Positions 1-6,868 are shown, counted from the stretch's first letter. The stretch is DNA of 31,073 nt from Pseudomonadota bacterium (GCA_023388835.1 JAEWFK010000048.1:1-31073), one strand, 5' to 3'. The notes: generated from the sequence alone by a model not told the origin. Program-made: numbers and translations.

Positions 1-93
1 CCGGTCATCTTCCTTCCGCATAATGCCGGCCATGAATGATGCAAGAAACAAAGCGGCGGCAACCGCCGCCATGCTGGAAAGAGCGCAGACCAT
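1..93 (-). CDS. Possible membrane or secreted protein, N-terminal fragment cut by the window edge
   Basis: Read on the minus strand, an ATG at 93 opens a frame that stays open to base 1. It gives 31 residues with a hydrophobic stretch (AAVAAALFLASFMAGI) followed by a charged MRKEDDR turn, as expected of a first transmembrane helix or an uncleaved signal anchor. Earlier in-frame starts are GTG at 105 and TTG at 150; the TTG has GAGAGG just upstream, but only two bases away. The frame is open back to the stop of the gamma-glutamyltransferase gene at 219-217, so this could be the next gene of that operon. With only the N-terminus visible no family can be named. The hydrophobic stretch could also be chance coding in GC-rich DNA. 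Confidence 0.35.
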   Translation of the reverse strand, partial: MVCALSSMAAVAAALFLASFMAGIMRKEDDR

Positions 94-180
94 CCTGGAA
101 CTCACATACCAGGATTGGCGCTTGGGAGAGCGGACATCAGGTTCCCGCAAGACCTCTCGCCGTGCTTCGCATCGGGCGCG

Positions 181-204
181 CGAACCCCGCTTCGGCGGGG
201 CTCG
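181..204 (-). terminator. UUCG-capped hairpin after the gamma-glutamyltransferase gene
   Basis: CCCCGC (185-190), TTCG (191-194) and GCGGGG (195-200) form a six-pair GC stem with a stable tetraloop. Three more pairs follow beyond one mismatch (181-183 with 202-204). The hairpin lies 12 bases past the gamma-glutamyltransferase stop. No U-tract follows on the minus strand, so it is not a canonical intrinsic terminator. It may protect the mRNA 3' end, assist Rho-dependent termination or be a dispersed intergenic repeat. Confidence 0.35.
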
Positions 205-216
205 CCTTATGGCGGG

Positions 217-1815
217 TCAGTACGCGGCTGCCTGACCATCCTTGCGCGGGTCCGAGCCGCCGACGTAGGCGTTGCCCGTGTCGTTCCGCATGACAAGTTG
301 CGCCCCACCGAATGCAAAGACCCCATCTCCCGGCTCCACAGTGACCTCATGGCCGCGGGCCCGGAGTGCGTCGACGACCGAAGCTTCGACACCAGGTTCC
401 AGCGCCACGCCACGGCCACCGGTCACTCGCCAGCGCGCGGCATCCGCCGCGGCCTGGGGGTTTTGTCCGTAGCGCAACACGCGCAATGCCATTTGCACGT
501 GCCCTTGCGACTGCATGGGCCCGCCCATCACACCGAAAGCCATCAAAGGACTGCCATCCGCCCGCGTTGCGAAGGCAGGGATGATGGTGTGAGAAGGACG
601 CTTGCCTCCCCGTACCTCATTCGCATGCCCTGACGCCAGACTGAAGCCGTGGCCGCGGTTCTGTAAGCTGATGCCGGTGCCGGGCACGACGACGCCCGAG
701 CCGAAGCCCATGTAGTTGGACTGGATGAACGAGACCATCATCCCCGATGCGTCGCCGGCCGCAAGGTACACCGTGCCGCCTGGACGCGGTTGCCCATGTC
801 CGGGATCGCCGGCACGTTGCGGATCAATGAGCCGGGCGCGCTCCGCAAGATACGCCGGATCCAGCATTTGTGCCGGCGTACAGTGCATATGGTCGATGTC
901 GGCGTTGTGCTGATAGACGTCCGCGAGCGCAAGTTTCATGGCTTCGATGGATAGATGCACGGTATCGACGTCGTCCACCGGACGATCCCCCACATGCAGC
1001 TCATCGAGCATGCCCAGGGCCATGAGCGCGGCGATGCCCTGTCCATTGGGCGGAATTTCATGCACGACCGCGTCGCCGAAACGCTGGGACACGGTTCCGC
1101 ACCAGTCGGGTTGATGGGCCGCGAGATCGTCTTCGGTCAGCGCTGCCCCATGTTCGCGAGCATGGGCGGCAATACGGCGGGCGAGTTCCCCCCGATAGAA
1201 GGCCTCGCCCTCCGTGTCGGCGATGGCTTCAAGCGTATCGGCATGGGCGGCGCTACGGAAAATTTCACCGGCGAACGGCGCCCGGCCGCCGGGCAGAAAA
1301 CATTCCGCGAATCCGGGCTGATCCCCCAACTTTTCGCCGCCCAGTTTCCAGAGTCGGGCGATGATGGGACTGACGGGAAACCCATAACGCGCGTATTCGA
1401 TGGCGGGTGCAGCCAGTTGCGCGAAGGGCAGCTTGCCGAAGCGCCGCGATAGCGTCACCCACGCGGAGACCGCTCCCGGTACCGTCACTGAATCCCAGCC
1501 TTTCTGCGGCATCGCATCCAGACCCTTGTAACGGTCTGCTGTCCATGCCGCAGGAGCCCGCCCCGAGGCGTTCAGGCCATGCAAGCCGTCTGGAGCGCTG
1601 ACGATGGCGAAGGCATCACTGCCAATACCGCAGCCGGTGGGTTCGACAACAGTCAGGACCATGGCTGCCGCCACGGCGGCGTCGACCGCGTTGCCGCCCG
1701 CCTGCAGTATACGTATGCCCGCCTGGGCAGCCAGCGGCTGCGAGGTGCTGACCATGTTGCGGCCGAGCACGGCCGAACGGGAAGAAGGATAGGGGTTGGT
1801 CCAATTCATTGTCAT
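217..1815 (-). CDS. Gamma-glutamyltransferase-family Ntn hydrolase (GGT/acylase type), cytoplasmic form
   Basis: A 532-residue member of the gamma-glutamyltranspeptidase family. These enzymes self-cleave before a threonine that becomes the nucleophile of the small subunit; they hydrolyse or transfer gamma-glutamyl groups or, in acylase subtypes, cleave other amides. The likely nucleophile is Thr348 in PGGTVYLAAGD. Other family features are LQAGGNAVDAAVAAA (38-51), GIGSDAFAI (63-71), NRGHGFSL (386-393), GKRPSHTIIP (404-413) and GVMGGPMQSQGH (428-439). No signal peptide is visible, unlike the periplasmic E. coli Ggt, so a cytoplasmic acylase-like role is likely and the substrate is unknown. ATG at 1815 was chosen because the longer open frame upstream is the binding-protein gene read in another frame; ATG at 1809 is also possible. 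The start lies four bases after the stop of the binding-protein gene, indicating translational coupling. Confidence 0.88.
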   Translation of the reverse strand: MTMNWTNPYPSSRSAVLGRNMVSTSQPLAAQAGIRILQAGGNAVDAAVAAAMVLTVVEPTGCGIGSDAFAIVSAPDGLHGLNASGRAPAAWTADRYKGLDAMPQKGWDSVTVPGAVSAWVTLSRRFGKLPFAQLAAPAIEYARYGFPVSPIIARLWKLGGEKLGDQPGFAECFLPGGRAPFAGEIFRSAAHADTLEAIADTEGEAFYRGELARRIAAHAREHGAALTEDDLAAHQPDWCGTVSQRFGDAVVHEIPPNGQGIAALMALGMLDELHVGDRPVDDVDTVHLSIEAMKLALADVYQHNADIDHMHCTPAQMLDPAYLAERARLIDPQRAGDPGHGQPRPGGTVYLAAGDASGMMVSFIQSNYMGFGSGVVVPGTGISLQNRGHGFSLASGHANEVRGGKRPSHTIIPAFATRADGSPLMAFGVMGGPMQSQGHVQMALRVLRYGQNPQAAADAARWRVTGGRGVALEPGVEASVVDALRARGHEVTVEPGDGVFAFGGAQLVMRNDTGNAYVGGSDPRKDGQAAAY

Positions 1816-1819
1816 GCCA

Positions 1820-2830
1820 TTACTTGATGGAAATGTTGCCGTCCTGGATGATCTTCTTCCAGCGCGCGCTGTCCGCGTCCACAAGCTTCGCGAAATCTTC
1901 CGAGGTATGCTGGCCGGCCGTATCGACTCCCAGAGATTGCAGGCGCTCGGCCACGCCGGGATCCTGCACGGCGCGCAACAAGGCTTCATGCAGCCGGACT
2001 CGGCGGTCTTCTGCCAAACCTGCCGGCGCGTACACGCCAAACCAGGTGGTGGATTCGAAGCCCGTCAGCCCCGACTCGTCCAACGTGGGGATCTCCGGCG
2101 CCAAGGCGGAGCGTTCGCGTGTAGTCACCGCCAGCGCCCGCAACTGATCTTTCTTCACATACGGCATGCCGGTAGGAATGGCGTCCATCAATACCTGGAC
2201 TGAACCTGCCATCAGATCTGTCATCGCTTGACCCGTGCCACGGTAAGGCACATGCGTCATCTCGATACCGGCACTCGCCATAAAGGCCTCGGTTCCCAGA
2301 TGCACGATCGTGCCGTTCCCGCTGCTGGCATAGTTGAGCTCGCCCGGGTTCTTCTTTGCGTAGTCGATCAGTTCCTGCACCGATTTGATCGGCAGACTGG
2401 GCGTCACGAGCAGCACCGTGCCGGCTGTACCCAGGTGAGCGATCGGCGTGAAGTCCGCCTTGGCGTCGTAAGGCAGATTGTCCAGCAAATGGGGGGATAC
2501 GGAATGGGTGCTGGTGGTCGTCAGCAGGATGGTGTAGCCATCGGCATTCGCCTTGGCGGCTTCGCCCGCCCCAATGGTGCCGCCCGCTCCGCTCTTGTTC
2601 TCCACCACCACCTGTTGCCCAAGTTCGCGACCGGCTTGTTGGGCGATGACCCGTGCGACGACATCAGTCGCACCGCCGGCGGGAAACGGAACGATCATCC
2701 GTATGGAGCGCTCAGGGTAATTGGAACTTGAGCTCGCTTGCGCATGAGCTGCCAGCGGCAGGCAGCTCAAAACGGATAGACCGAACAGGCAGGCGCGCAG
2801 CGCGCCGCCTTTTTTCTGTAAGTTGGACAT
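1820..2830 (-). CDS. Bug/TctC-family periplasmic solute-binding protein
   Basis: 336 residues with an N-terminal Sec signal peptide (hydrophobic core about 11-27, cleavage near AAHA-QA at 30). The Bug-family hallmarks follow: a YPERSIRMIVPFPAGGATD opening, the GQQVVVENKSGAGG motif and a C-terminal ALLRAVQDPGVAERL helix. Bug proteins bind carboxylates, amino acids or related small molecules in the periplasm and can deliver them to a TctAB membrane pair. The ribosome-binding site is good (AAGGAAGGGG upstream of ATG 2830). The gamma-glutamyltransferase gene starts four bases after the stop, so the bound ligand may be a gamma-glutamyl or acylated amino compound; that is inference. No TctA lies nearby, and a lone TctB lies about 0.6 kb upstream beyond another gene. 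The family expanded strongly in Bordetella and its relatives. Confidence 0.92.
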   Translation of the reverse strand: MSNLQKKGGALRACLFGLSVLSCLPLAAHAQASSSSNYPERSIRMIVPFPAGGATDVVARVIAQQAGRELGQQVVVENKSGAGGTIGAGEAAKANADGYTILLTTTSTHSVSPHLLDNLPYDAKADFTPIAHLGTAGTVLLVTPSLPIKSVQELIDYAKKNPGELNYASSGNGTIVHLGTEAFMASAGIEMTHVPYRGTGQAMTDLMAGSVQVLMDAIPTGMPYVKKDQLRALAVTTRERSALAPEIPTLDESGLTGFESTTWFGVYAPAGLAEDRRVRLHEALLRAVQDPGVAERLQSLGVDTAGQHTSEDFAKLVDADSARWKKIIQDGNISIK

Positions 2831-2931
2831 GGAATTCCCCTTCCTTTAATAAAAGATTTGATGCAGAAGGGGAAAGATGATACGGGTAAGCGGCGGTCTG
2901 GGCTAGGGGAACCGCTCGGATTCGCCAGGCG

Positions 2932-2957
2932 TAGAAGAGTCCGCAGGGACTCTTCTA
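2932..2957 (-). terminator. Perfect 11-bp stem-loop overlapping the HMA-protein stop codon
   Basis: TAGAAGAGTCC (2932-2942) pairs perfectly with GGACTCTTCTA (2947-2957) around the loop GCAG. The TAG stop of the HMA gene (2957-2955) is part of the stem. There is no long U-tract on either side, so it is a terminator-like or 3'-end-stabilising structure rather than a canonical terminator. It separates the HMA gene from the binding-protein gene. Confidence 0.5.
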
Positions 2958-3221
2958 TGTCCTGGCTCGCCCACCGCATCCGCCGCAGCAGGCGCCGTCT
3001 TCGCCGTGAACTGGTTTGGCGATCCCGTAGCCGGCTTCTTCCACGGCGACCTTCAAACGCTGAAGGGACACGAGCGCTTCGTCGAAGGTGATGGATGCCT
3101 TTGCCTTATCGAAGGAAACATCGGCGGTATCCACCCCTTTTACGGCCTTCAGCGCATCAGCCACTTTGATAGCGCAAGCCTGCTCCTTGAGGCCCGCGAG
3201 TTTGATCATTCCGACTTGCAT
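2955..3221 (-). CDS. Small HMA-fold protein with a degenerate metal site and Cys-rich C-terminal tail
   Basis: 88 residues, the size of copper or mercury chaperones (CopZ, MerP). The beta-alpha-beta-beta-alpha-beta pattern is readable: MIKLAGL, then a helix to VKGV, VDTADVSFDKAKASITF, a second helix and EEAGYGI. The usual metal loop GMTCxxC reads GLKEQAC: the first cysteine is Glu13 and only the second remains as Cys16. The C-terminus ends in a flexible Gly-rich tail with Cys78, Cys79 and Cys82, which could supply replacement thiols. AAAAGGA, seven bases before ATG 3221, supports this start; Met5 is an alternative. The gene stands alone, with no copper ATPase or MerR-type regulator in view. 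Fold assignment is secure in outline; metal specificity cannot be told. Confidence 0.82.
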   Translation of the reverse strand: MQVGMIKLAGLKEQACAIKVADALKAVKGVDTADVSFDKAKASITFDEALVSLQRLKVAVEEAGYGIAKPVHGEDGACCGGCGGRART

Positions 3222-3276
3222 CGTTCATCCTTTTCATAGGGAGTCGGCGCGGCGCGAGTGCCTGCCGTAAAGATGC

Positions 3277-3305
3277 ATATTAAATATATCTTAAAAATCG
3301 TGCAA
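3277..3305 (-). promoter_or_regulatory. Predicted sigma-70 promoter of the HMA gene in an AT-rich island
   Basis: On the minus strand TTGCAC (3305-3300) and TAATAT (3282-3277) are separated by exactly 17 bases. The spacer and -10 box are almost pure A/T in otherwise GC-rich DNA. The predicted start lies about 50 bases upstream of ATG 3221. The short TTAA ends of the spacer form a partial dyad that a repressor might use. Confidence 0.45.
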
Positions 3306-3350
3306 GATCGGCGCGGCTACCGCAGTCGAAAGCGTGGTTGCACGGCCATG

Positions 3351-3420
3351 GTGCGATTCAGGGCGATTCAGGGCGATTCAGGGCGATTCGGGGCAATTCA
3401 GTGCGATTCAGGGCGATGTC
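3351..3420. repeat. 10-bp tandem repeat, seven units, running through the tctB stop codon
   Basis: Seven consecutive 10-base units with consensus GGGCGATTCA occupy 3351-3420. Units 2 and 3 match it exactly, units 1, 4, 5 and 6 carry one or two substitutions, and the last diverges after GGGCGAT. The TGA stop of tctB (3410-3408) lies in unit 6. Each unit carries TGA on the minus strand, and because 10 is not a multiple of three the array gives stops in all three frames. The array could arise by replication slippage. Confidence 0.9.
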
Positions 3421-3866
3421 ATGGCGGGCCAGCCGGGCCAAAAAACGAGCAGCGACGCAGCCCCTGCCACTAGAAGAGACAGGAACAGCGCGCTACGCCA
3501 ACTATGTTTGAGATCGCCCATCGCCGAGATGAAAACAAGGGCGAACAATGCCGGGATCAGGCCGCCGTACTTGATAATTAGAAGAAAGGCGAACACACCG
3601 CTGACCAGGCCGCAGCTTCCCCGCCATTTCGACTTTGCCAAGTCGCAGTCTTCGTCCTCGTCGGGCGAAAGCCGGGAATCGAAGAGCCATAGCACACCGA
3701 AAAACATCAGCATCGCCCCGAGGACGCCCGGCAGGAACCCTGCGCCCATGCCGGAGACTCTCGCGACCGAATTGGCGCTGACCTGTAGCACAGCCGCCAT
3801 GCCCAATAGACACAGCAGGCCGGAAGCCATCACCTCTCTTTTATTGACGTGGACTTTGAAACGCAT
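3408..3866 (-). CDS. TctB-family small membrane subunit of a tripartite tricarboxylate transporter, stand-alone
   Basis: 152 residues and strongly hydrophobic, with probable helices at about 12-30, 41-62, two between 85 and 115, and 124-143. Helix 2 (GAGFLPGVLGAMLMFFGVLW) has the GxGFxP pattern typical of TctB (DUF1468). TctB is the small integral subunit that works with the large TctA permease and a TctC/Bug binding protein. Neither TctA nor TctC is adjacent; the nearest Bug gene is downstream beyond the HMA gene. ATG 3866 was chosen over an upstream in-frame codon at 3926 because AGGGAGAG lies just before it and the residues before it are not conserved-looking. The stop is inside a 10-bp tandem repeat, so slippage could alter the last residues. 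Confidence 0.8.
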   Translation of the reverse strand: MRFKVHVNKREVMASGLLCLLGMAAVLQVSANSVARVSGMGAGFLPGVLGAMLMFFGVLWLFDSRLSPDEDEDCDLAKSKWRGSCGLVSGVFAFLLIIKYGGLIPALFALVFISAMGDLKHSWRSALFLSLLVAGAASLLVFWPGWPAMTSP

Positions 3867-3968
3867 GGGCGCTCTCCCTCTGCCGTGGGATAAAGCCGCG
3901 ACCGCTGCTTGCAGGCGTGGGTGCATCCCGACGAGATGAGGGCATCTTAGAACGAGGGGCGGTTCCGG

Positions 3969-3986
3969 ACATTACCGCAACATTAC
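3969..3986. repeat. Direct repeat ACATTAC, one helical turn apart, upstream of tctB
   Basis: ACATTAC occurs at 3969-3975 and 3980-3986, offset by 11 bases, so both copies face the same side of the helix. They lie about 100 bases upstream of the tctB start in the 228-base gap before terC. The arrangement is like a tandem activator site. The rest of that gap shows only a weak hairpin made of two GCCGGC copies near 4037-4053. Confidence 0.3.
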
Positions 3987-4094
3987 GATTCGGCAATATT
4001 CGCCCGCAAGCGAAAAGCGCCCGCCTTACGATCACAGCCGGCACCAAGCCGGCGACACAAAGGCGCGCCGCTGATTCGTAGCCCGAAATCTCTC

Positions 4095-4799
4095 TTAGCT
4101 GGCGAAGGCTTTGCGACGGCGAGCGGCCAGCCATTTCCCCAACGTGATCACGAATAGCGCGCCAATGACTTCAGCGGAGAGTTTGGAGACGATGCTGGGC
4201 TGACCCAGATGTTCGACCAGGAAAACGTCGCTCACTAGCATGCCCCCGGCAATCCATCCCAGGAGACCGGCGCCCAGCGTCACCACGATGGGAAAACGAT
4301 CAATCAGCTTGAGCACTAGCGTACTGCCCCACACGATGATGGGGACGCTCACGCACAAGCCGAAGATCACATAATACAGCTGGTGATCGGCATGCGTATT
4401 CTGTGCGGCTCCGGCGATGGCGATGACATTATCCAGACTCATGGCAAAGTCCGCGATGATGATGGTTTTCACGGCGGATATGATAGACGTGCCACTCTTT
4501 ACATTGCCGTGCTCGTCCTCTTCCGGCGCAAGCAGCTTGACGCCTATCCAGATCAGCAGAATGCTTCCCACCACTTTCAGGAAAGGAATATCCAGCAATA
4601 CCAGCGCAAACGCGATGAGCAGCACCCGAAGCAGAATGGCCCCGGCTGTGCCCCACAGAATGCCCTGCATTCGCTGCGTATGCGGCAGGTTCCGACACGC
4701 CAGGGCGATCACTACCGCATTGTCGCCGCCGAGAAGGATGTCGATGAGAATGATCTGGAAGATGGCGCCCCAATGCAGGGTCTCCAGGAATTCGAGCAT
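4095..4799 (-). CDS. TerC-family integral membrane protein, putative metal-ion exporter
   Basis: 234 residues with about seven hydrophobic helices. Two TerC signature repeats carry paired acidic residues: ILIDILLGGDNAVVIALA (Asp20, Asp26, Asn27) and IADFAMSLDNVIAIAG (Asp117, Asp123, Asn124). Members such as Alx, MeeF and YkoY-type proteins export manganese or metallate enzymes at the membrane, and others are linked to tellurite resistance. A loop after helix 3 is acidic (APEEDEHGNV). The start MLEFLETLHW matches the family pattern. I looked upstream for the yybP-ykoY manganese riboswitch often found with this family and did not recognise it; the leader has only a short GACG/CGTC hairpin before AATTTTTT. 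The gene stands alone. Confidence 0.87.
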   Translation of the reverse strand: MLEFLETLHWGAIFQIILIDILLGGDNAVVIALACRNLPHTQRMQGILWGTAGAILLRVLLIAFALVLLDIPFLKVVGSILLIWIGVKLLAPEEDEHGNVKSGTSIISAVKTIIIADFAMSLDNVIAIAGAAQNTHADHQLYYVIFGLCVSVPIIVWGSTLVLKLIDRFPIVVTLGAGLLGWIAGGMLVSDVFLVEHLGQPSIVSKLSAEVIGALFVITLGKWLAARRRKAFAS

Positions 4800-4930
4800 A
4801 GAGAGGTTCCAAAAAATTGACGCGCAACGTCCGGGAAACTCTACCCGCGGCGGGCGACTTCGCCTTCCATTCTAAGAAATATCGAGAAAAATCCAGTAAT
4901 AGTGACACTGCGAGCAGGGGTTCTGCAGGC

Positions 4931-6391
4931 TCATTCGCAGCTGAGCTGCCCCGCACGCTCCACCAGCTCGCATTCCGGGAAAGCGGCGAGCATTTCAGCA
5001 TAGGATTTAAACGCTCCATCTACCACGACCTTGCGCATAGTAGGGGAACGCCAACCTTCCGTGGTCAGTACGAAGGTGTGTGTCGACACCACCGGTTCGG
5101 TGCTGTTGATCTCGCTGATGGCCTTCTCCATTAACTCTTCGGCCAGGGCTGAACGACCGCCCATGCGCAGCGATGCATAGGTGACTGCGGGAATGGACAA
5201 GGTCAGGAAATGCCGGTAATCGCATGTGTACGCTTTGCCGCCAGCTTCATGCCGGCAGGAGTGCTTCTCCACCTTGGAAGAATCCAGGCGCATGGGCATG
5301 AAAAGATCGAAAGGGGGAAGCCCCACCTCCACGGCCGTACCGGAGAGCATGCGCCCTCCCACGGAAGTAAGCTCGCGCATGATCGCAAGATTGATCTCTT
5401 CTGGCTCAGGCTCGGAATAATCGATTGGAATGCGCAAAGGCAGACGTTCCGGCACCATCATCAAAGCATGCTCTGCGGCTGAATACTTGGAATATTCCTC
5501 GTGGTACCGGACGGTCTGGCGGCGCTCGTCCAGGATGCCCAGAATCTCGGCGCCTGCCTCCAGCTTTGAATCCTGCTGGCGATTCAGGTATTTTCGCTCA
5601 TGCGCGTCAAGGGTTTCGCTGTCGTTGGTCGACTCGAACAGCGCCTTGAGTTCCGCAGTAGCGTCACGAAGCCGATCATTTCGTTGTGTCAGGTATCGGG
5701 CATGCAGTTCCGTCACAGCAGGATTCGCCCAGTGTTTTTTATAGCGCTTCTCGAAGTTCACTCCCCAATTGCGCCCCATTTCCACTGCCAGCAGGCCCTT
5801 GAGTTCGGCGTCGACACTCGCCTTCTCGCGCTCGAGTGCTTCGGAAAGCCGAGCCTGTTCCTGTTGACGTAAGAGCGCGGATGGCCTCTCGGGCGCAGCC
5901 CGAGCCCCTGAATCTCCCTGTGGTGTCTTATCCGCTGCAGCGCCTGCTGCGCGAGCCGCTTCAAACCCGCTACAACCGCGCATTTCAATGCGACCGGTCA
6001 GACGCCTACCATCAGCGCTCACCACACCGCGCACCGGCGTGGCCACAAATCCGGGCGGCATGCTGATCATCTGGGCAGGTTTGAGGCGGACCTCACGGCG
6101 TTGGGAACCATAAGAGCCGAGCATGGAAAAGCGACCTTGGGTGCCCGCATGCGGGCCATTCAGGACCCGAAACGAAAACTCCGCGGCGAGGCGCTCAGGC
6201 GTCTGATGCGTAATCGTGAGAGACAGGTCCGTTTTACTCGCACCACAGTGATAGACGCCTTGCCAAGTCCCGCTGACGTCGTCCGTGGCCGACGCCACGG
6301 CGCTCGCTGCAACGCCGGTCACAACACAGGCCAGTACCGCCCCGAGACGGCCTGCAACCCGTGGATGATGCAGGATGAATGACCGTAGCAT
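4931..6391 (-). CDS. Secreted six-cysteine protein of unknown function
   Basis: I do not recognise a family. The 486-residue product has a Sec signal peptide (RVAGRLGAVLACVVTGVAAS core, cleavage near ASA-TDD at 35). A beta-rich domain (about 40-145) opens with SGTWQGVYHCG and contains Cys49 and Cys140. An Ala/Gly/Pro linker leads to a charged helical, coiled-coil-prone section (170-300). The C-terminal domain (about 310-486) contains Cys379/Cys390 and Cys474/Cys485. All six mature cysteines are evenly paired along the chain, suggesting three disulfides in the periplasm. ATG 6391 was chosen because GAGGGG lies eight bases before it; a GTG at 6400 would sit on top of that site. The gene is isolated, with tRNA-Ser upstream and terC downstream. 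Confidence 0.75.
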   Translation of the reverse strand: MLRSFILHHPRVAGRLGAVLACVVTGVAASAVASATDDVSGTWQGVYHCGASKTDLSLTITHQTPERLAAEFSFRVLNGPHAGTQGRFSMLGSYGSQRREVRLKPAQMISMPPGFVATPVRGVVSADGRRLTGRIEMRGCSGFEAARAAGAAADKTPQGDSGARAAPERPSALLRQQEQARLSEALEREKASVDAELKGLLAVEMGRNWGVNFEKRYKKHWANPAVTELHARYLTQRNDRLRDATAELKALFESTNDSETLDAHERKYLNRQQDSKLEAGAEILGILDERRQTVRYHEEYSKYSAAEHALMMVPERLPLRIPIDYSEPEPEEINLAIMRELTSVGGRMLSGTAVEVGLPPFDLFMPMRLDSSKVEKHSCRHEAGGKAYTCDYRHFLTLSIPAVTYASLRMGGRSALAEELMEKAISEINSTEPVVSTHTFVLTTEGWRSPTMRKVVVDGAFKSYAEMLAAFPECELVERAGQLSCE

Positions 6392-6580
6392 GAAATGCAC
6401 CCCTCATTGGGAGGCGGAATGAGTATCGCGGCCCGGCGCAGTGCTGTACGGCTGAAGCCAGCCGCAAACCAAGCATGGCAGCGCAGTGTTGCCAATATAT
6501 ATGGCGAGCGATGTGATGGGAATCGAGCAAATGGCCCGGGCCGGAGAATGGCAGCGCATTCAGCATGCCGCGACCTAAAG

Positions 6581-6619
6581 CAAAAAGCCCTGAATCCACA
6601 AGCTTGGAATTTCAGGGCT
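6581..6619 (-). terminator. Rho-independent terminator of tRNA-Ser
   Basis: On the minus strand AGCCCTGAA (6619-6611) pairs with TTCAGGGCT (6594-6586), nine pairs, followed by TTTTTGCTTT. The loop contains a further TCCA/TGGA pairing. It lies about 30 bases after the CCA end of the tRNA. The rest of the gap to the secreted-protein gene (6392-6580) shows only an imperfect palindrome around CCAATATATATGG near 6500. Confidence 0.9.
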
Positions 6620-6650
6620 CTTCATCTTGATCTGGAGCGATCAGTATTCT

Positions 6651-6741
6651 TGGCGGACAGAGGGGGATTCGAACCCCCGATACGTTATTCACGTATACAC
6701 GCTTTCCAGGCGTGCGCCTTCAACCGCTCGGCCACCTGTCC
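6651..6741 (-). tRNA. tRNA-Ser, anticodon GGA
   Basis: A 91-base serine tRNA with an encoded CCA end (6653-6651). The acceptor arm GGACAGG pairs with TCTGTCC (one G-U), discriminator G. The anticodon stem is CACGC/GCGTG around the loop CTGGAAA, giving anticodon GGA for UCC and UCU codons. The long variable arm (TATACGTGAATAACGTAT), typical of class II tRNAs, and the T arm GGGGG-TTCGAAT-CCCCC are intact. A strong terminator follows. The nearest upstream promoter is the near-consensus one at the end of ribE, giving a leader of about 90 bases that itself contains a terminator-like hairpin. Confidence 0.97.
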
Positions 6742-6755
6742 GTACCGCAAGTCAT

Positions 6756-6834
6756 AAAAAAGCCGCCCTTGGAGTTCGAGCGCGCCAAGGCTGCGATCTA
6801 CGTTTCCGGGCCGGCAATTCTTTGCCATGCGAAG
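6756..6834 (-). ncRNA. Candidate small RNA or structured tRNA-Ser leader
   Basis: A transcript from the promoter at 6841-6868 would begin near 6834. It would contain a hairpin GGCAA/TTGCC (6826-6813), then CCTTGG (6790-6785) pairing with CCAAGG (6772-6767), followed by GCGGC and six Ts (6761-6756). That would yield a transcript of about 79 bases if the second hairpin terminates. If it does not, the same RNA is the leader of tRNA-Ser. The hairpin stem is only six continuous pairs and separated from the T-run by GCGGC, so termination may be partial. No expression evidence is available. Confidence 0.4.
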
Positions 6835-6840
6835 TCAGCC

Positions 6841-6868
6841 ATTATAGCACGGCATTTCGGTTTCTCAA
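6841..6868 (-). promoter_or_regulatory. Near-consensus sigma-70 promoter overlapping the ribE stop codon
   Basis: TTGAGA (6868-6863) and a perfect TATAAT (6846-6841) are 16 bases apart on the minus strand. The TGA of the -35 box is the ribE stop codon (6867-6865). The predicted start is near 6834. It is the best promoter match I found in the window and is the natural promoter for tRNA-Ser and/or a short RNA. Confidence 0.75.

Noticed and set aside
3351..3420. CRISPR-like array
   Set aside because: Units are 10 bases with no spacers; it is a simple tandem repeat.
4800..4930. Possible yybP-ykoY manganese riboswitch before terC
   Set aside because: Looked for because of the gene family; the conserved core sequences were not recognised, and only a four-pair hairpin with a T-run is present.
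6651..6741. tRNA-Ser as an integration site
   Set aside because: The tRNA is intact with its own terminator, and no integrase or repeated tRNA end is visible nearby.
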